In this document: positions 45,541 to 54,715 of the stretch, piece after piece
Numbering within the stretch: the stretch's first letter is position 1
Layout of the letters: every line of letters begins with the position of its first letter
From: Saccharothrix sp. NRRL B-16314
Lineage (GTDB): Bacteria > Actinomycetota > Actinomycetes > Mycobacteriales > Pseudonocardiaceae
Direction of reading: 5' to 3'
DNA: 64,000 nt
NCBI RefSeq assembly: GCF_000716595.1
Contig: NZ_JNXC01000007.1
Span: 248,001-312,000 of the forward strand
The notes under the pieces: model-generated
The model's input: the letters and a program-made list of their open reading frames with translations, nothing else
What the model was told of the DNA's origin: nothing
Database searches by the model: none
Translations under genes and position numbers: made by a program

Positions 45541-46607
45541 GTGCGCCGACGGTCGGGGCCGTGGTACCCGAGAAGCCCAAGCAGGGCCGCATCAAGTGCA
45601 TCGTGTGGGACCTCGACAACACGCTGTGGGACGGCGTGCTGCTGGAGGACGGCGACGTCGTGCTGAGGCAGGACTTGGTCGAGCACGTCAAACGCCTGGA
45701 CAAGATGGGCGTGCTGCACTCGATCGCCAGCAAGAACGACCACGACGCCGCAGTCGAGAAGCTGCGCTCCTTCGGGTTGGCGGAGTACTTCCTCTTCCCC
45801 CAGGTGAACTGGAACGCCAAGTCGGAGTCGATCCGGCGGATCGCCACGGCGCTCAACCTCGGGCTCGACGCGTTCGCGTTCGTCGACGACCAGGAGTTCG
45901 AGCGGGCGGAGGTGGCGCACGGCGTGCCCGAGGTGACGTGCGTGGACGTGCTCGACGTGGACGAGGCGCTGGTGCGGCCGGAGTTCACGCCCCGGTTCGT
46001 CACGGACGAGTCGGCGTTGCGGCGCGGGATGTACCAGGGGCAGATCGTGCGGGACGAGCTGGAAAAGGAGTTCGTCGGGACGAACCACGAGTTCCTGGCG
46101 AGCCTGGACCTGACGTTCACCATCGAACCGGCGCGGCGCGAGGACCTCCAGCGCGCCGAGGAGCTGACGGTGCGCACCAACCAGCTCAACTCCACCGGGC
46201 GCACGTACTCGTACGAGGAGCTGGACGAGCTGCGGTCGTCGCCGGACCACCTGCTGCTGGTGGCGTCGCTGACCGACAGGTTCGGCAGCTACGGCAAGAT
46301 CGGGCTGGCGCTGGTGGAGAAGGGCGCGGAGGCGTGGCAGCTCCGGATGCTGCTCATGTCGTGCCGGGTGATGTCCCGCGGTGTCGGGATGGTCATGCTC
46401 AACCACGTGATGGGCCTGGCCCGTGACGCCGGCGCCGCGGTGCGGGCGGACTTCGTGGAGACCGGCCGCAACCGGATGATGCAGATCACCTACGCGTTCG
46501 CCGGGTTCCGCGAGATCAGCCGGTCGGGTTCGCTGGCGGTGCTGGAGGCGGACCTGTCGACGTTGCAGCCCCCGCCGCCGTACGTGCGGGTGGAGGTCGT
46601 GGCGTGA
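45537..46607 (+). CDS. FkbH-like HAD-family protein, glyceryl-ACP loading
   Basis: 356 residues from ATG 45537, overlapping the preceding stop. The HAD nucleophile motif DLDNTLWDG lies at about residues 25-33, with a Lys-Asn motif (ASKNDHDAA) and the acidic motif FVDDQEFER following. The C-terminal half is the GNAT-like domain of FkbH proteins (RTNQLNSTGRTYS, SYGKIGLALVE, ADFVETGRNRMM). FkbH proteins take 1,3-bisphosphoglycerate, remove a phosphate and place the glyceryl group on the stand-alone ACP. That route leads either to hydroxymalonyl/methoxymalonyl extenders or to tetronates; the two dehydrogenases beside it favour the extender route. Its stop overlaps the TE start as GTGA. Confidence 0.9.
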   Translation: MSAPTVGAVVPEKPKQGRIKCIVWDLDNTLWDGVLLEDGDVVLRQDLVEHVKRLDKMGVLHSIASKNDHDAAVEKLRSFGLAEYFLFPQVNWNAKSESIRRIATALNLGLDAFAFVDDQEFERAEVAHGVPEVTCVDVLDVDEALVRPEFTPRFVTDESALRRGMYQGQIVRDELEKEFVGTNHEFLASLDLTFTIEPARREDLQRAEELTVRTNQLNSTGRTYSYEELDELRSSPDHLLLVASLTDRFGSYGKIGLALVEKGAEAWQLRMLLMSCRVMSRGVGMVMLNHVMGLARDAGAAVRADFVETGRNRMMQITYAFAGFREISRSGSLAVLEADLSTLQPPPPYVRVEVVA

Positions 46608-47329
46608 CGGCGTGGTTGCCGTTCCCGGCGTCGGCGGGCCTGCCCCTGTACTGCCTGCCGCACGCGGGTGGTGGCGCGTCGGCGTTCCGGGGGTGGCTGG
46701 GCGAGGTGCCGGGCGTGTCCGTGCGGCCGGTGCAGCCACCGGGGCGCGAGACGAGGTTCCGCGAGCCACCGCACGACCGGATGCCGACGCTGGTGGCCGG
46801 GATCGCCGACGTGGTCTCCACTTCCGGTCCGTACGCGGTCTACGGGCACAGCCTCGGCGCGCTGGTGGCGTTCGAGCTGGTGCGCGAGCTGCGTCGGCGA
46901 GGTGAACCCCTGCCCGTGCACCTGATCGTGTCGGGCTGCGCGGCGCCCCGGTACTCGGCGGACGACCTGCCGCTGGTGGGCGGCATGACCGACGGGGAGC
47001 TGGTGGAGATGCTGCGGGCGTTGGGCGGGACCCCCGAGTGGCTGCTGGCGGACCGTTCGATGCTGGACATGGTGCTGCCCGCGGTGCGCGGCGACTTCAG
47101 CGTCAAGGAGACGTACTCGTACACCGAGGAGCCGCCCCTGCCCGTCCCGCTGACCGTCCTGGCGAGCACCGGCGACCCCAGGGCCGCCCACGCGGCCCAG
47201 CAGGCCTGGGCCGCCGAAACCACCGCGGACTTCACCCTGCACACCCTGGCCGGCGGCCACTTCGCCGTCTTCGACCACCCCACCCTGACCCACAAACACC
47301 TGACCGAAGCCCTACACCCCCACCTCTGA
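46604..47329 (+). CDS. Type II (editing) thioesterase
   Basis: 241 residues; GTG start at 46604 overlapping the FkbH stop. Alpha/beta hydrolase with PHAGGGASAFRGW near the N terminus, the nucleophile elbow YGHSLGA near residue 84, an Asp in STGDPRA and the catalytic His in AGGHFAVF near residue 222. RifR/GrsT-type enzymes act in trans and clear stalled or mis-primed acyl groups from carriers, including acetyl or propionyl left by unwanted decarboxylation. No TE is fused to any PKS here, so a role in final release is possible but not the family norm. It is the last gene of the PKS operon. Confidence 0.92.
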   Translation: MTAWLPFPASAGLPLYCLPHAGGGASAFRGWLGEVPGVSVRPVQPPGRETRFREPPHDRMPTLVAGIADVVSTSGPYAVYGHSLGALVAFELVRELRRRGEPLPVHLIVSGCAAPRYSADDLPLVGGMTDGELVEMLRALGGTPEWLLADRSMLDMVLPAVRGDFSVKETYSYTEEPPLPVPLTVLASTGDPRAAHAAQQAWAAETTADFTLHTLAGGHFAVFDHPTLTHKHLTEALHPHL

Positions 47330-47330
47330 C

Positions 47331-47453
47331 CCCGCGTGAGTCCTACGTTCAGAACCCGTGAGTCGTACCTTCAGAACCACCATGTCCTACGTTCGCGTAC
47401 CCCGAGTTCACGCTCAGAACAAAGTCACCTCGTTCGGAGCGGTGAACTCGGGG
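47331..47453. repeat. Intergenic repeat cluster with inverted arms, left of the GNAT gene
   Basis: Two or three diverged copies of the unit GTGAGTCCTACGTTCAGAAC (47337-47391) are followed by an imperfect hairpin: CCCGAGTTCAC at 47401-47411 pairs with GTGAACTCGGG at 47442-47452, with further partial pairing of GCTCAGAAC and GTTCGGAGC inside. The same two sequence families recur to the right of the GNAT gene at 48131-48270. It may terminate the TE transcript; the repetition suggests a genome-wide intergenic element. Confidence 0.75.
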
Positions 47454-47511
47454 GACGCCGGTTCGGCTTGGACGAGGCTGCTGCCCCGCGGGGGTGCGCT
47501 AAGTTGCCGAC

Positions 47512-48060
47512 ATGACCGAGCTGGGACTCGTCGCCTGGCCACCCGTCCCGATCAGGACCGAGCGGCTCGTGCTCCGCGAGTCCGAGGCCGGGGACCGCGC
47601 GGCGCTCATCGAGCTGTTCTCCTCGCCGGAGGTGGGCACCTACATCGGTGGCCCACAATCGCGTGATGAGCTCGAACGCGCGATGCCCGAGGTGCCGGGG
47701 CGGCGACCCGGCTTCTTCGTGATCGATCGTGGCGGGGCGACGATCGGCATGATCACGTTCGACGGGCGTGACGCGGAGCGCCCTGCTCCCGCCCGCCCGG
47801 ACGCGGGGGAGGCGTGGCTCGGCTACCTGCTCCTGCCGGAGGCGTGGGGACACGGGTACGCCGCCGAGGCGTGCGCAGCGGCGCTCGGCTGGTTCGCCGA
47901 CGCGCTACCCGGCAGGCAGGTGGCGCTCTGCACCCAGACCGCCAACGACCGTTCCATGCGACTCGCGGTGAAGCTGGGGTTCACGGAGGTGGAGAGGTTC
48001 GAGGCGTTCGGCGCCGAGCAGTGGTTCGGCGTGTGGTCCCCGGCCACGCCGCCCGCTTGA
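47512..48060 (+). CDS. GNAT-family N-acetyltransferase (RimJ/RimL-like)
   Basis: 182 residues, ATG 47512. Shows RTERLVLRESEAGDRAAL at the N terminus, GYLLLPEAWGHGYAAEA (acetyl-CoA binding motif A) near residues 103-119 and NDRSMRLAVKLGFTEVERF at the C-terminal end, the standard order of the RimJ/RimL group. It would transfer an acetyl group to an amino group of an unknown substrate. The gene is isolated between two clusters of the same inverted repeats and separates the PKS operon from the convergent AT-less PKS operon, so it need not belong to the pathway. No ribosome site stands out. Confidence 0.85.
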   Translation: MTELGLVAWPPVPIRTERLVLRESEAGDRAALIELFSSPEVGTYIGGPQSRDELERAMPEVPGRRPGFFVIDRGGATIGMITFDGRDAERPAPARPDAGEAWLGYLLLPEAWGHGYAAEACAAALGWFADALPGRQVALCTQTANDRSMRLAVKLGFTEVERFEAFGAEQWFGVWSPATPPA

Positions 48061-48130
48061 CGTCCGGCAGCACGGAGGACTCCCGGGGTTCAGGCGCGTA
48101 CCGAACCCCCGCATCCCACCACCCACCCGC

Positions 48131-48270
48131 GTGAGTCCTACGTTCAGAACGCGTGAGTCCTACGCTCGTGTACCCCGAGTTCAACGCTCAGAACAGAGCG
48201 ACCTTGTTCTGAGCGTTGAACTCGGGGGTTCTGAACGTAGGACTCACGGGGCCTGAACGTAGGACTCACG
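48131..48270. repeat. Nested perfect palindromes between convergent genes (repeat element / bidirectional terminator)
   Basis: Outer arms: GTGAGTCCTACGTTCAGAAC at 48131-48150 and its exact complement at 48228-48247 (20/20). Inner arms: 22 nt beginning CCCCGAGTTCAACG at 48173-48194 and its exact complement at 48206-48227, around an 11-nt loop. Further copies of the outer unit lie at 48151-48167 and 48252-48270. It sits between the convergent GNAT and acyl-CoA dehydrogenase genes, starting 71 nt after one stop and ending 5 nt before the other. The size and nesting exceed a simple terminator and match the repeats at 47331-47453. Confidence 0.85.
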
Positions 48271-48274
48271 GGGG

Positions 48275-49420
48275 TCAGGCGCGTTTGGAGACCGGGACGA
48301 CGAAGCGGTTGTAGACGAGGTCGCGCATCACGTCGTCGCCGCCCTCTACGATGGACACGTAGCGGACGTCGCGCAGCAGCTTGCCGATCGGCGACTCGTG
48401 CGTGTAGCCCAGCCCGCCGAACATCTCGGACGCCTCCGACGCGATCCGCCACCCGGCCTGCCCGCAGAACATCTTGGTCGTCAACGCGCACTTCAGGGTG
48501 CCCGCCCGCAGGAACTCTTCCGCCGCATCCGGACGTGACGCGATCGAGTCGTACTCACGCGCCGCGGCCAGGCACTGGTTCGTCATGACCTCGATCTGCA
48601 TCTCGAACTGCCCGAGCCTGCTCGCGAACACGCCGTTGGCCGTCAACGGCACGCCCTTGACGATCTTCGTCTTGGCGTAGTCCATGCACAGGTCCCGCAC
48701 CCGCCGCGCGACACCGAGCGCCGTGGTGGCGATCAGGATGCGGCTGGCGTTCAAGCCGACCTCCAGCAACCGCAAACCATTGCCCCGCAACGCGTTGACC
48801 GCGGGAACCCGGCAGTCGGTGAGCGTCACCTCGTAGGTCCCGGACGACCGCAGCCCCATCACGTCCCAGCGCTTGTCGACCCGGATGCCCGGTGTGTCAC
48901 GCGGCACGAGCACGGACTGGTAGCCGGTCTCGGTGCGCGCCAGCACGATCAGGAACCGGGCGAAGTCGGAGTTCGTCGAGAACGCCTTCCGCCCGTTCAG
49001 CACCAGCTCGTCACCGTCACGGCGCACGGTCGTGGTCACCCGGGTCAGCTCGCTGCCCGACTCGTGCTCACTGCCCAACGTCGCGCAAGTCCCGTTCGAC
49101 GCCACCATCCCGCCGAGGTACCGGTCCTTCACCGCGTCGTCGCCGTACAGGGCCACCATGCTGCCGGCCAGCACCGGGATCAGCAGCGTGAACGCCACGC
49201 CCGCGTCGCCGTACGCCAGCTCCGACACGATCCGGACGCCCTCCTCCAACCCCAGTCCCAGCCCGCCCTGCTCCTTCGGCGCCCACCAGTTCGCCAGCCC
49301 GGTCTCGGCGAACCGCGAGTACACCGGCAGTGGCATGTCGGCGAGGGAGTCCAACGACGTCCCGATCAGCTCCCGCCGCACGAACGACTGCACGGTCCGG
49401 ACGTATTCGGGCTGCTTCAT
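48275..49420 (-). CDS. Second acyl-CoA dehydrogenase-like flavoenzyme, coupled to the AT-less PKS
   Basis: 381 residues. ATG 49420 overlaps the PKS stop as ATGA, so it is read as part of that operon. Acyl-CoA dehydrogenase family: [15 protein letters not shown] near the N terminus, [17 protein letters not shown] in the middle (less like the usual LSEPGAGSD), [10 protein letters not shown], and C-terminal [17 protein letters not shown] with the catalytic Glu position. It is clearly diverged from the extender-pathway dehydrogenase at 44392. Placement directly behind a PKS module suggests it desaturates or oxidises an ACP-bound polyketide or a dedicated acyl unit. The substrate cannot be read from sequence. 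Confidence 0.85.
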   Translation of the reverse strand: MKQPEYVRTVQSFVRRELIGTSLDSLADMPLPVYSRFAETGLANWWAPKEQGGLGLGLEEGVRIVSELAYGDAGVAFTLLIPVLAGSMVALYGDDAVKDRYLGGMVASNGTCATLGSEHESGSELTRVTTTVRRDGDELVLNGRKAFSTNSDFARFLIVLARTETGYQSVLVPRDTPGIRVDKRWDVMGLRSSGTYEVTLTDCRVPAVNALRGNGLRLLEVGLNASRILIATTALGVARRVRDLCMDYAKTKIVKGVPLTANGVFASRLGQFEMQIEVMTNQCLAAAREYDSIASRPDAAEEFLRAGTLKCALTTKMFCGQAGWRIASEASEMFGGLGYTHESPIGKLLRDVRYVSIVEGGDDVMRDLVYNRFVVPVSKRA

Positions 49421-52400
49421 CCCTCTTCCCCCTCGTCGATCAACGCGGCCAGCTGGCGCACCGTGGGGCACTCGAGCAGCGCGGTCGCCGGCACGGACGC
49501 CCGGAGCGCCTTGCGGATCCGGGTGGTGAGCTTGATCGCGACCAGCGAGTGGCCGCCCAACTCGAAGAAGTTGTCGTCGGCGCCGACGGGCTCGATGCCC
49601 AGCACGGCCGACCAGATCCCGGCCAGCACCTCTTCGGTGCCGTCGGCCGGCGTGACGAACGGCGTGCCGAGGTCGGGCCGCGGGTGGCGTTCCCGACCGT
49701 CGGTCTCGGCGCCCTCCTCACCGCCGACACCGGTGACCCACTGCGCGAGGCGGGCGTCCAGCGACCCGGTCGAGATGACCAGGTGCCCGACGCGGTCGCC
49801 GGCGCCGAGCGCGCGCTCGAAGACGTCCACGCCCTCGGTCGGCGACATCGCGAAGTCCGCCACGGTCGGGCCGTGCCCGTCGAGCCGGTCGGCGTCGACG
49901 TTCCACGTGTCCCAGTCCACGGTGATCCAGTTGCCCTCACCGCGGGCGCGGGCGACCTTCACGTAGGCGTCCAGCGCCGCGTTGGCGGCGGCATAGGCGC
50001 CCAGCGTCATCCCGCCGAGCACGCCCGCCAACGACGACAGCGTGATCCGCCGGTCCGGGCAGTGGCCCGCCAACACCGCTTGGAGCACGTGGAAACCGCG
50101 GACCTTGGCCGACAGGTGCGGCTCGCACTCGGCCCGCTCCACGAGGTGCGCGAAGCCGAAGAACCGGGGGTCCTGCACACCGGCGCCGTGCACGGCCACG
50201 TCGATCCCGCCGAACGCCTCGACCGCCGCGTCCACCACGGCGCGCATCTGTGCGAGGTCCGCCACGTCCGCCGACATCGCCAGCACGACCGCGCCCCGCG
50301 CCTCCAGGTCCAGCACGTTGCGGATGTGCCGCGCGGTCCGCTCACCGTCCTCCGGCACCGCGTCCAGGTACGCCTGCCACTCGGCGCGCGGCGGAAGTGG
50401 TGAACGGGCGGTCAGCACGAGCTTGCACCCGTACCGCTCGGCGAGGTGGCGCGCCAGCACCAGGCCGACGTCACCGAGCCCGCCCGTGATCAGCACGGTC
50501 TCGCCGGGCCGGATCACGTCACCGGACGCCTCCAGCGGCAACTGCTCGTACCGCCGCAGCCAAGCCTCACCGGCACGGACCGCCACCGGCCCTTCGTGCG
50601 GCGCGACCATGGCCGCCAGAGCGGCGGTCGACAGCTCGTCGACGTCGAGGTGCCGTACCCGGAGCCGGGGGTTCTCCTGCGCCAACGTCGGTCCGACCGC
50701 CGCCAGCGCGGCGTGCTCGGGGTGCGTCAGGTCCGACCCGACGACGGCCGACGCACCCGACGTGAGCAGCACCAGCTCGACCGGCGGCGCGGAACCGGAG
50801 TCGTCGGTGAGTCCTCGTGCCAGCGCCAGCGCGGAGTAGAACCCGCGGTCCTGCGCCGCGTCGAAGCGGGCGATCGGGTCGTCGCCGGGGTCCGGGGTCA
50901 GGGCGAACCCGTGCACAACGGTCCGCGGCGCGGCCAGCAGCGACGACAACAGCTCGGTCAGATCCGACGGGCCCACGGTGAAATCACCCTGGTCGTCCTG
51001 GTCGAAGGTGTCACCTGGACGGGCGGCGGTCACCTCCGCGCCGACCGAACGCAGCCGGGACACCAGTTCCTCGCCGCGCGGGTCGTCGGCCAGCACGAGC
51101 CATGGACCGGCGGCACGCAGCCGTTCGTCCAGGTCCGCCACCGGCAACGGCCACTGCTTCCACGTCGGCAGGTGGGTCCACCGCGAACGGTCGTGGGTGC
51201 GCCCGGTGGGAACGGGTGCGGTCTGCGAAGGGTCGGCCTCGACCCAGTACCGACGCCGTTGCCACGGGTAGGTCGGCAGCTCCACCCGCCGGCCCGCGCC
51301 GCCGTGCAACGCCGCCCAGTCGATCCCCGAACCGGCCTGCCACAGCGTGGCCACCGTGGTGAGCAGCCACTCGGCCGCCGACCCGGTGTGACCGGGCTCG
51401 ACGGGAACCTCTTCCGCCGCGGCACCGGACACGACCCGAACGCCGAGCCGCGTCAGTTCCGCCCCCAATCCCGACATCACACGATCAGGTGAAGAGTCGA
51501 CCACTGAGGCCAGCTCTGCCAACCAAGCCGCAGGCGCGTCGGACGGAACGAGCCGCACCTGCGGATCACGCCGACGAGTCGTCCCGTCGATCCACCGCGC
51601 CGGGTCGGCCAACGCGGCAACGGCGTCCCGCACGTCGTGGCACACGACCGCACGCCGGTGCGCGAAACCACCGCGCGACACCTGGAGCGTGAACGCGACG
51701 TCAGCCAGGTCGAGCCCGGGGTTCTCCACCAGGTGCCGCCGCAGCCGATCGGTCAGCTCGGACACCGCGTTGTCGTCCGCACCCGACCACACCAACAAGT
51801 GCGGACCCGGACGCGGCGCCGCCTCGCGCTTCGGCGCCTGCTCCAGCACGACGTGGGCGTTGCTCCCGCCCAGGCCGAACGAGCTGACACCCGCCCGCCG
51901 CGGATGCGTCCCGCGCGGCCACGGCCGGTGCTCGGTGAGCACGGTGAACCGGTCGTTCGCCAAAGCCGTGTTGGGCGAGGCGAAGTCCGGCGTGCCCGGC
52001 AGCACCTCGTGCTCCAGGCTCAACGCCGCCCGGATCAGCCCGGCCACGCCGGAAGCGCGGTCCAGGTGACCGAGGCTCGGCTTGAGCGAACCGAGCACCG
52101 CGGGCGTCTCCGGTGTCTGCTGGAACACCCGGTTCATCGCGGCCAGCTCGATCGAATCGCCCAGCACCGTCCCGGTGGCGTGGCACTCGACGTACCCGAT
52201 GGTGTCCGGCTTCACGCCCGCGACGTCCAGCGCGGACTCGATCACCGCGGCCTGGCCGTCCACGCCCGGCGCGGTGTACCCGGCGCGCACCCGGCCGTCG
52301 TTGTTGGTGGCGGAGCCGAGGACCACCGCGTGGATGACGTCACCGTCGGCCAGCGCCTCGGACATCCGCTTGAACGCCACCGCGCCGACACCGGCGCCCA

Positions 52401-53121
52401 TCACGGTGCCGCCGGCGGCGGCGTCGAAGCTGCGCACCTGCCCGTCGGGCGACAGGATCCCGCCCTGCTCGTACAGGTAGCCGGTCGGCTGCGGCAGCGG
52501 GACGTACGCGCCGCCGGCGATCGCGATGTCGCACTCGTAGGTCAGCAGGCTCTGCACCGCCAGGTGCACCGCGACCAGCGAGGTCGAGCAGAACGTCTGG
52601 ACGGTCATGCTCGGCCCGCGCAGCCCGAGCTTGTAGGACACCAGCGTGGACAACGAGTCGCGCTCGTTGCCGATGCCGAGCAGGATCTCCCCGCCCGGCT
52701 CGTCCGCGACCTGCCGCACGTTGCGGATCATGTAGAACGGGAAGCCGGACCCGGCGAACACGCCGACCTGGCCCGGTGTGTCGGTGGGGCAGTAGCCGGC
52801 GCTCTCCAGCGCCTCCCACGAGCACTCCAGGAACATCCGGTGCTGCGGCTCCATCGTCTCGGCCTCGCGCGGGCTGAAGCCGAACACGCCCGCGTCGAAC
52901 TCCTCGATGCCGTCGAGGGGACCGCCGACCCGCACGTACCGCGGGTCGGCGAGCACGTCCTCCGTGACGCCCGCCGCCCGTGCCTCGTCGTCGGTGATGG
53001 TCCGCAGGCCCTTGTCGCCGGCCAGCAGGTTGCGCCACAGCTCGGCCACGCTGCCCGCGCCGGGGAAGCGACCGGACATGCCGATCAGCGCGACCGCGGA
53101 GCCGTAGTCGGTTTCGGTCAT
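49417..53121 (-). CDS. AT-less type I PKS module (module 8): KS-[AT deleted]-KR-ACP
   Basis: 1,234 residues; ATG 53121 after AGGAGG. KS (about 8-425) has Cys178 in TFCSTSL, His in ECHATGT and His in KPSLGH. The KS-to-AT linker and the post-AT linker ([13 protein letters not shown] near 615) are both present, but only about 190 residues separate KS from the latter where about 430 are usual. No GxSxGE or HAFH/YASH motif exists, so the AT core has been lost. The KR has [13 protein letters not shown] and Tyr in GAYAAANAA; the ACP has GGHSL. There is no TE. KS, KR and carrier signatures match modules 5-7, and the short acidic N terminus (TETDYG) could dock to the basic tail of module 7. It must be charged in trans. 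It is the third gene of an operon with two ABC genes upstream. Confidence 0.92.
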   Translation of the reverse strand: MTETDYGSAVALIGMSGRFPGAGSVAELWRNLLAGDKGLRTITDDEARAAGVTEDVLADPRYVRVGGPLDGIEEFDAGVFGFSPREAETMEPQHRMFLECSWEALESAGYCPTDTPGQVGVFAGSGFPFYMIRNVRQVADEPGGEILLGIGNERDSLSTLVSYKLGLRGPSMTVQTFCSTSLVAVHLAVQSLLTYECDIAIAGGAYVPLPQPTGYLYEQGGILSPDGQVRSFDAAAGGTVMGAGVGAVAFKRMSEALADGDVIHAVVLGSATNNDGRVRAGYTAPGVDGQAAVIESALDVAGVKPDTIGYVECHATGTVLGDSIELAAMNRVFQQTPETPAVLGSLKPSLGHLDRASGVAGLIRAALSLEHEVLPGTPDFASPNTALANDRFTVLTEHRPWPRGTHPRRAGVSSFGLGGSNAHVVLEQAPKREAAPRPGPHLLVWSGADDNAVSELTDRLRRHLVENPGLDLADVAFTLQVSRGGFAHRRAVVCHDVRDAVAALADPARWIDGTTRRRDPQVRLVPSDAPAAWLAELASVVDSSPDRVMSGLGAELTRLGVRVVSGAAAEEVPVEPGHTGSAAEWLLTTVATLWQAGSGIDWAALHGGAGRRVELPTYPWQRRRYWVEADPSQTAPVPTGRTHDRSRWTHLPTWKQWPLPVADLDERLRAAGPWLVLADDPRGEELVSRLRSVGAEVTAARPGDTFDQDDQGDFTVGPSDLTELLSSLLAAPRTVVHGFALTPDPGDDPIARFDAAQDRGFYSALALARGLTDDSGSAPPVELVLLTSGASAVVGSDLTHPEHAALAAVGPTLAQENPRLRVRHLDVDELSTAALAAMVAPHEGPVAVRAGEAWLRRYEQLPLEASGDVIRPGETVLITGGLGDVGLVLARHLAERYGCKLVLTARSPLPPRAEWQAYLDAVPEDGERTARHIRNVLDLEARGAVVLAMSADVADLAQMRAVVDAAVEAFGGIDVAVHGAGVQDPRFFGFAHLVERAECEPHLSAKVRGFHVLQAVLAGHCPDRRITLSSLAGVLGGMTLGAYAAANAALDAYVKVARARGEGNWITVDWDTWNVDADRLDGHGPTVADFAMSPTEGVDVFERALGAGDRVGHLVISTGSLDARLAQWVTGVGGEEGAETDGRERHPRPDLGTPFVTPADGTEEVLAGIWSAVLGIEPVGADDNFFELGGHSLVAIKLTTRIRKALRASVPATALLECPTVRQLAALIDEGEEG

Positions 53122-53133
53122 GGTGGTGGCCTC

Positions 53134-53892
53134 CTAGAGCAGATCGCTGCGGCCCCAGCCGCGGGCGATCCGACGAATCGCGAACAGACCGGCGACCAGG
53201 GCGATCGCGAGCAGGACCGCGGTGGGCAGCACGATCCCGGCCGAGTCGCCGACCACCGCGGACTGGAGCATCCGCAGCGCCCAGTAGCCGGGGGAGAAGT
53301 GCGCGAGGAACTGCGCCCACTCCGGCATCAGGCTCACCGGCACCAGCGCGCCGCCGATGGAGCTGAGCACGATCGCGCCGAGGTCGGACACCATGCCCAG
53401 CTCGGCGTGGCTGCGCATCACGGTGGCCAGCGCCGCGCCGATCGCGAGCAGCGTCAGGCCCCACACGACGACCGCGAGCGCCACGTACCCGATCGACTTC
53501 GGGAACGGCAGGCCGATGACCAGGCAGCCGTACACGAGCAGGACGCTCTGCTGCACCAGCAGGATCACGAACACCGGCACCGTCTTGCCCAGCAGCAGTT
53601 CGAACGCCGACGCCGAGCTGGTGCGCAGCCGGTCCCAGGTGCGCCACTCGCGTTCGACCAGGATCGAGTTGCCCACGATGGCCAGGGTGAACACCGAGAA
53701 CATCACCAGCGGTCCGGTGACGACCTGGATGGTGCCGGTGCCGAGCGCCTTCTCGTAGAGCGGCTTGAACATCAGCATGATGACCATCGGCAGCACGACG
53801 TAGCTGATCATCTGGCCGGGGTCGCGCAACCGCATCAGGGTGTTGTGCCGGATCAGCACGCCGATCCGGTGAGTCGCTTCACGTTGCCGCAT
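53134..53892 (-). CDS. ABC-2 type permease (DrrB-like)
   Basis: 252 residues; its ATG at 53892 overlaps the ATPase gene by 14 nt, and it ends 12 nt before the AT-less PKS start. An N-terminal cytoplasmic helix (IRHNTLMRLRDPGQMI) is followed by about six hydrophobic segments, typical of ABC-2/DrrB permeases that pair with a separate ATPase to export drugs, lipids or polysaccharides. With the neighbouring ATPase it forms a complete half-transporter pair, likely for export of, or self-protection against, the cluster product. Confidence 0.9.
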   Translation of the reverse strand: MRQREATHRIGVLIRHNTLMRLRDPGQMISYVVLPMVIMLMFKPLYEKALGTGTIQVVTGPLVMFSVFTLAIVGNSILVEREWRTWDRLRTSSASAFELLLGKTVPVFVILLVQQSVLLVYGCLVIGLPFPKSIGYVALAVVVWGLTLLAIGAALATVMRSHAELGMVSDLGAIVLSSIGGALVPVSLMPEWAQFLAHFSPGYWALRMLQSAVVGDSAGIVLPTAVLLAIALVAGLFAIRRIARGWGRSDLL

Positions 53893-54715
53893 CGGTGACC
53901 GCCAGTGACCGGTAGAGGTCGTCCAGGGAGGGTTTGCGCAGCTCGACGGCGGTCACGCCGCGGTCGTTGCGCTGGAGCAGGTCGATCAGGGTGCCGCCGG
54001 GATCGGTGGTGCTGGCCCGGATCTCCCGGCCGTCGACCGTCACGGACACCTCGCCGGGCAACGACGCCAGCAGTTCGGCGCTGGTGCCGCGGGCGATGAC
54101 CCGGCCACGTCGGGCCACCGCGATCGTCGCCTGCAACTCGGCCAGCTCGGGCAGGTAGTGCGTGGTGTAGATGATCGCCGCGCCTTCACCCGCGCGCTGC
54201 TTCACCACGTCGAGCAGCGCCTCGCGCGTCTCCGGGTCGGCGCCCGCGGTCGGCTCGTCCAGCAGCAGCACCGACGGCCGGTGGATCAGCGCGCACGCCG
54301 CCTGGGTGCGGCGCTGCTGGCCGCCGGAGAGCAGCCCCGCGCGCCGGCCGACGAACTCGGTGAGCCGCAACGCGGCCACCAGTTCGTCGATGGCGGTCCG
54401 CAGGACGGCGCCGCGCATCCCCGCGAGGCCGCCGAACAGCGCCAAGTGCTCGCGGACGTCGACGGACCGGTACAACGCGATGTGCTGCGGTGCGATGCCG
54501 ATGCGGTGCCGCACGCGCGAGGGTTCCTCACCCCCGATGGTCACCCGGCCGCCGTCCGGGCGGGCCAGGCTCGCGGCCATCTCGATGAACGTCGTCTTGC
54601 CCGCGCCGTTGTGACCGACGAGGCCGACGATTTCACCCGCGTCGACGGTCAGGCTGAATCCGTCGAGGGCCTGGACCTGACCGTAGCGCTTGGTGAGGTC
54701 GACAGCTTCCAACAA
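53879..54715 (-). CDS. ABC transporter ATP-binding protein (DrrA-like)
   Basis: 278 residues from a TTG start at 54715. I choose it because GGGAGGTGA lies just upstream and the next residues begin the canonical ABC fold (LLEAVDLTKRYG). The longer open frame to 54943 would overlap the divergent glycosyltransferase gene and has no family similarity. Walker A is GHNGAGKTT, the signature LLSGGQQRR, Walker B SVLLLDEPTAGAD, and the H-loop His is in YTTHYLPE. The C-terminal extension ending DDLYRSLAV is typical of DrrA-like subunits. First gene of the leftward operon with permease, PKS module 8 and acyl-CoA dehydrogenase. Confidence 0.9.
   Translation of the reverse strand: MLEAVDLTKRYGQVQALDGFSLTVDAGEIVGLVGHNGAGKTTFIEMAASLARPDGGRVTIGGEEPSRVRHRIGIAPQHIALYRSVDVREHLALFGGLAGMRGAVLRTAIDELVAALRLTEFVGRRAGLLSGGQQRRTQAACALIHRPSVLLLDEPTAGADPETREALLDVVKQRAGEGAAIIYTTHYLPELAELQATIAVARRGRVIARGTSAELLASLPGEVSVTVDGREIRASTTDPGGTLIDLLQRNDRGVTAVELRKPSLDDLYRSLAVTDAAT

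Noticed and set aside
44131..46607. FkbH plus ACP as a tetronate-forming (glyceryl transfer) set
   Set aside because: The tetronate pathway needs a FabH-like ligase and no dehydrogenase pair; here two dehydrogenases of the extender route are present and no FabH-like gene is found.
46604..47329. Chain-releasing type I thioesterase
   Set aside because: It is a free 241-residue protein with the RifR-type pattern, not fused to a PKS; an editing role is the family norm.
47358..47666. Short open frame through the repeat cluster into the GNAT gene
   Set aside because: It crosses the hairpin repeats, overlaps the GNAT gene in another frame, and has no family similarity.
47331..48270. CRISPR array or attachment site
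   Set aside because: Units are irregularly spaced and in both orientations, spacers are not uniform, and no cas, integrase or tRNA gene is nearby.
49417..53121. Classifying the whole locus as a trans-AT PKS
   Set aside because: All modules except this one have their own AT with active-site Ser, and no trans-AT hallmark (tandem ACPs, ECH/HMGS cassette, stand-alone AT) is seen.
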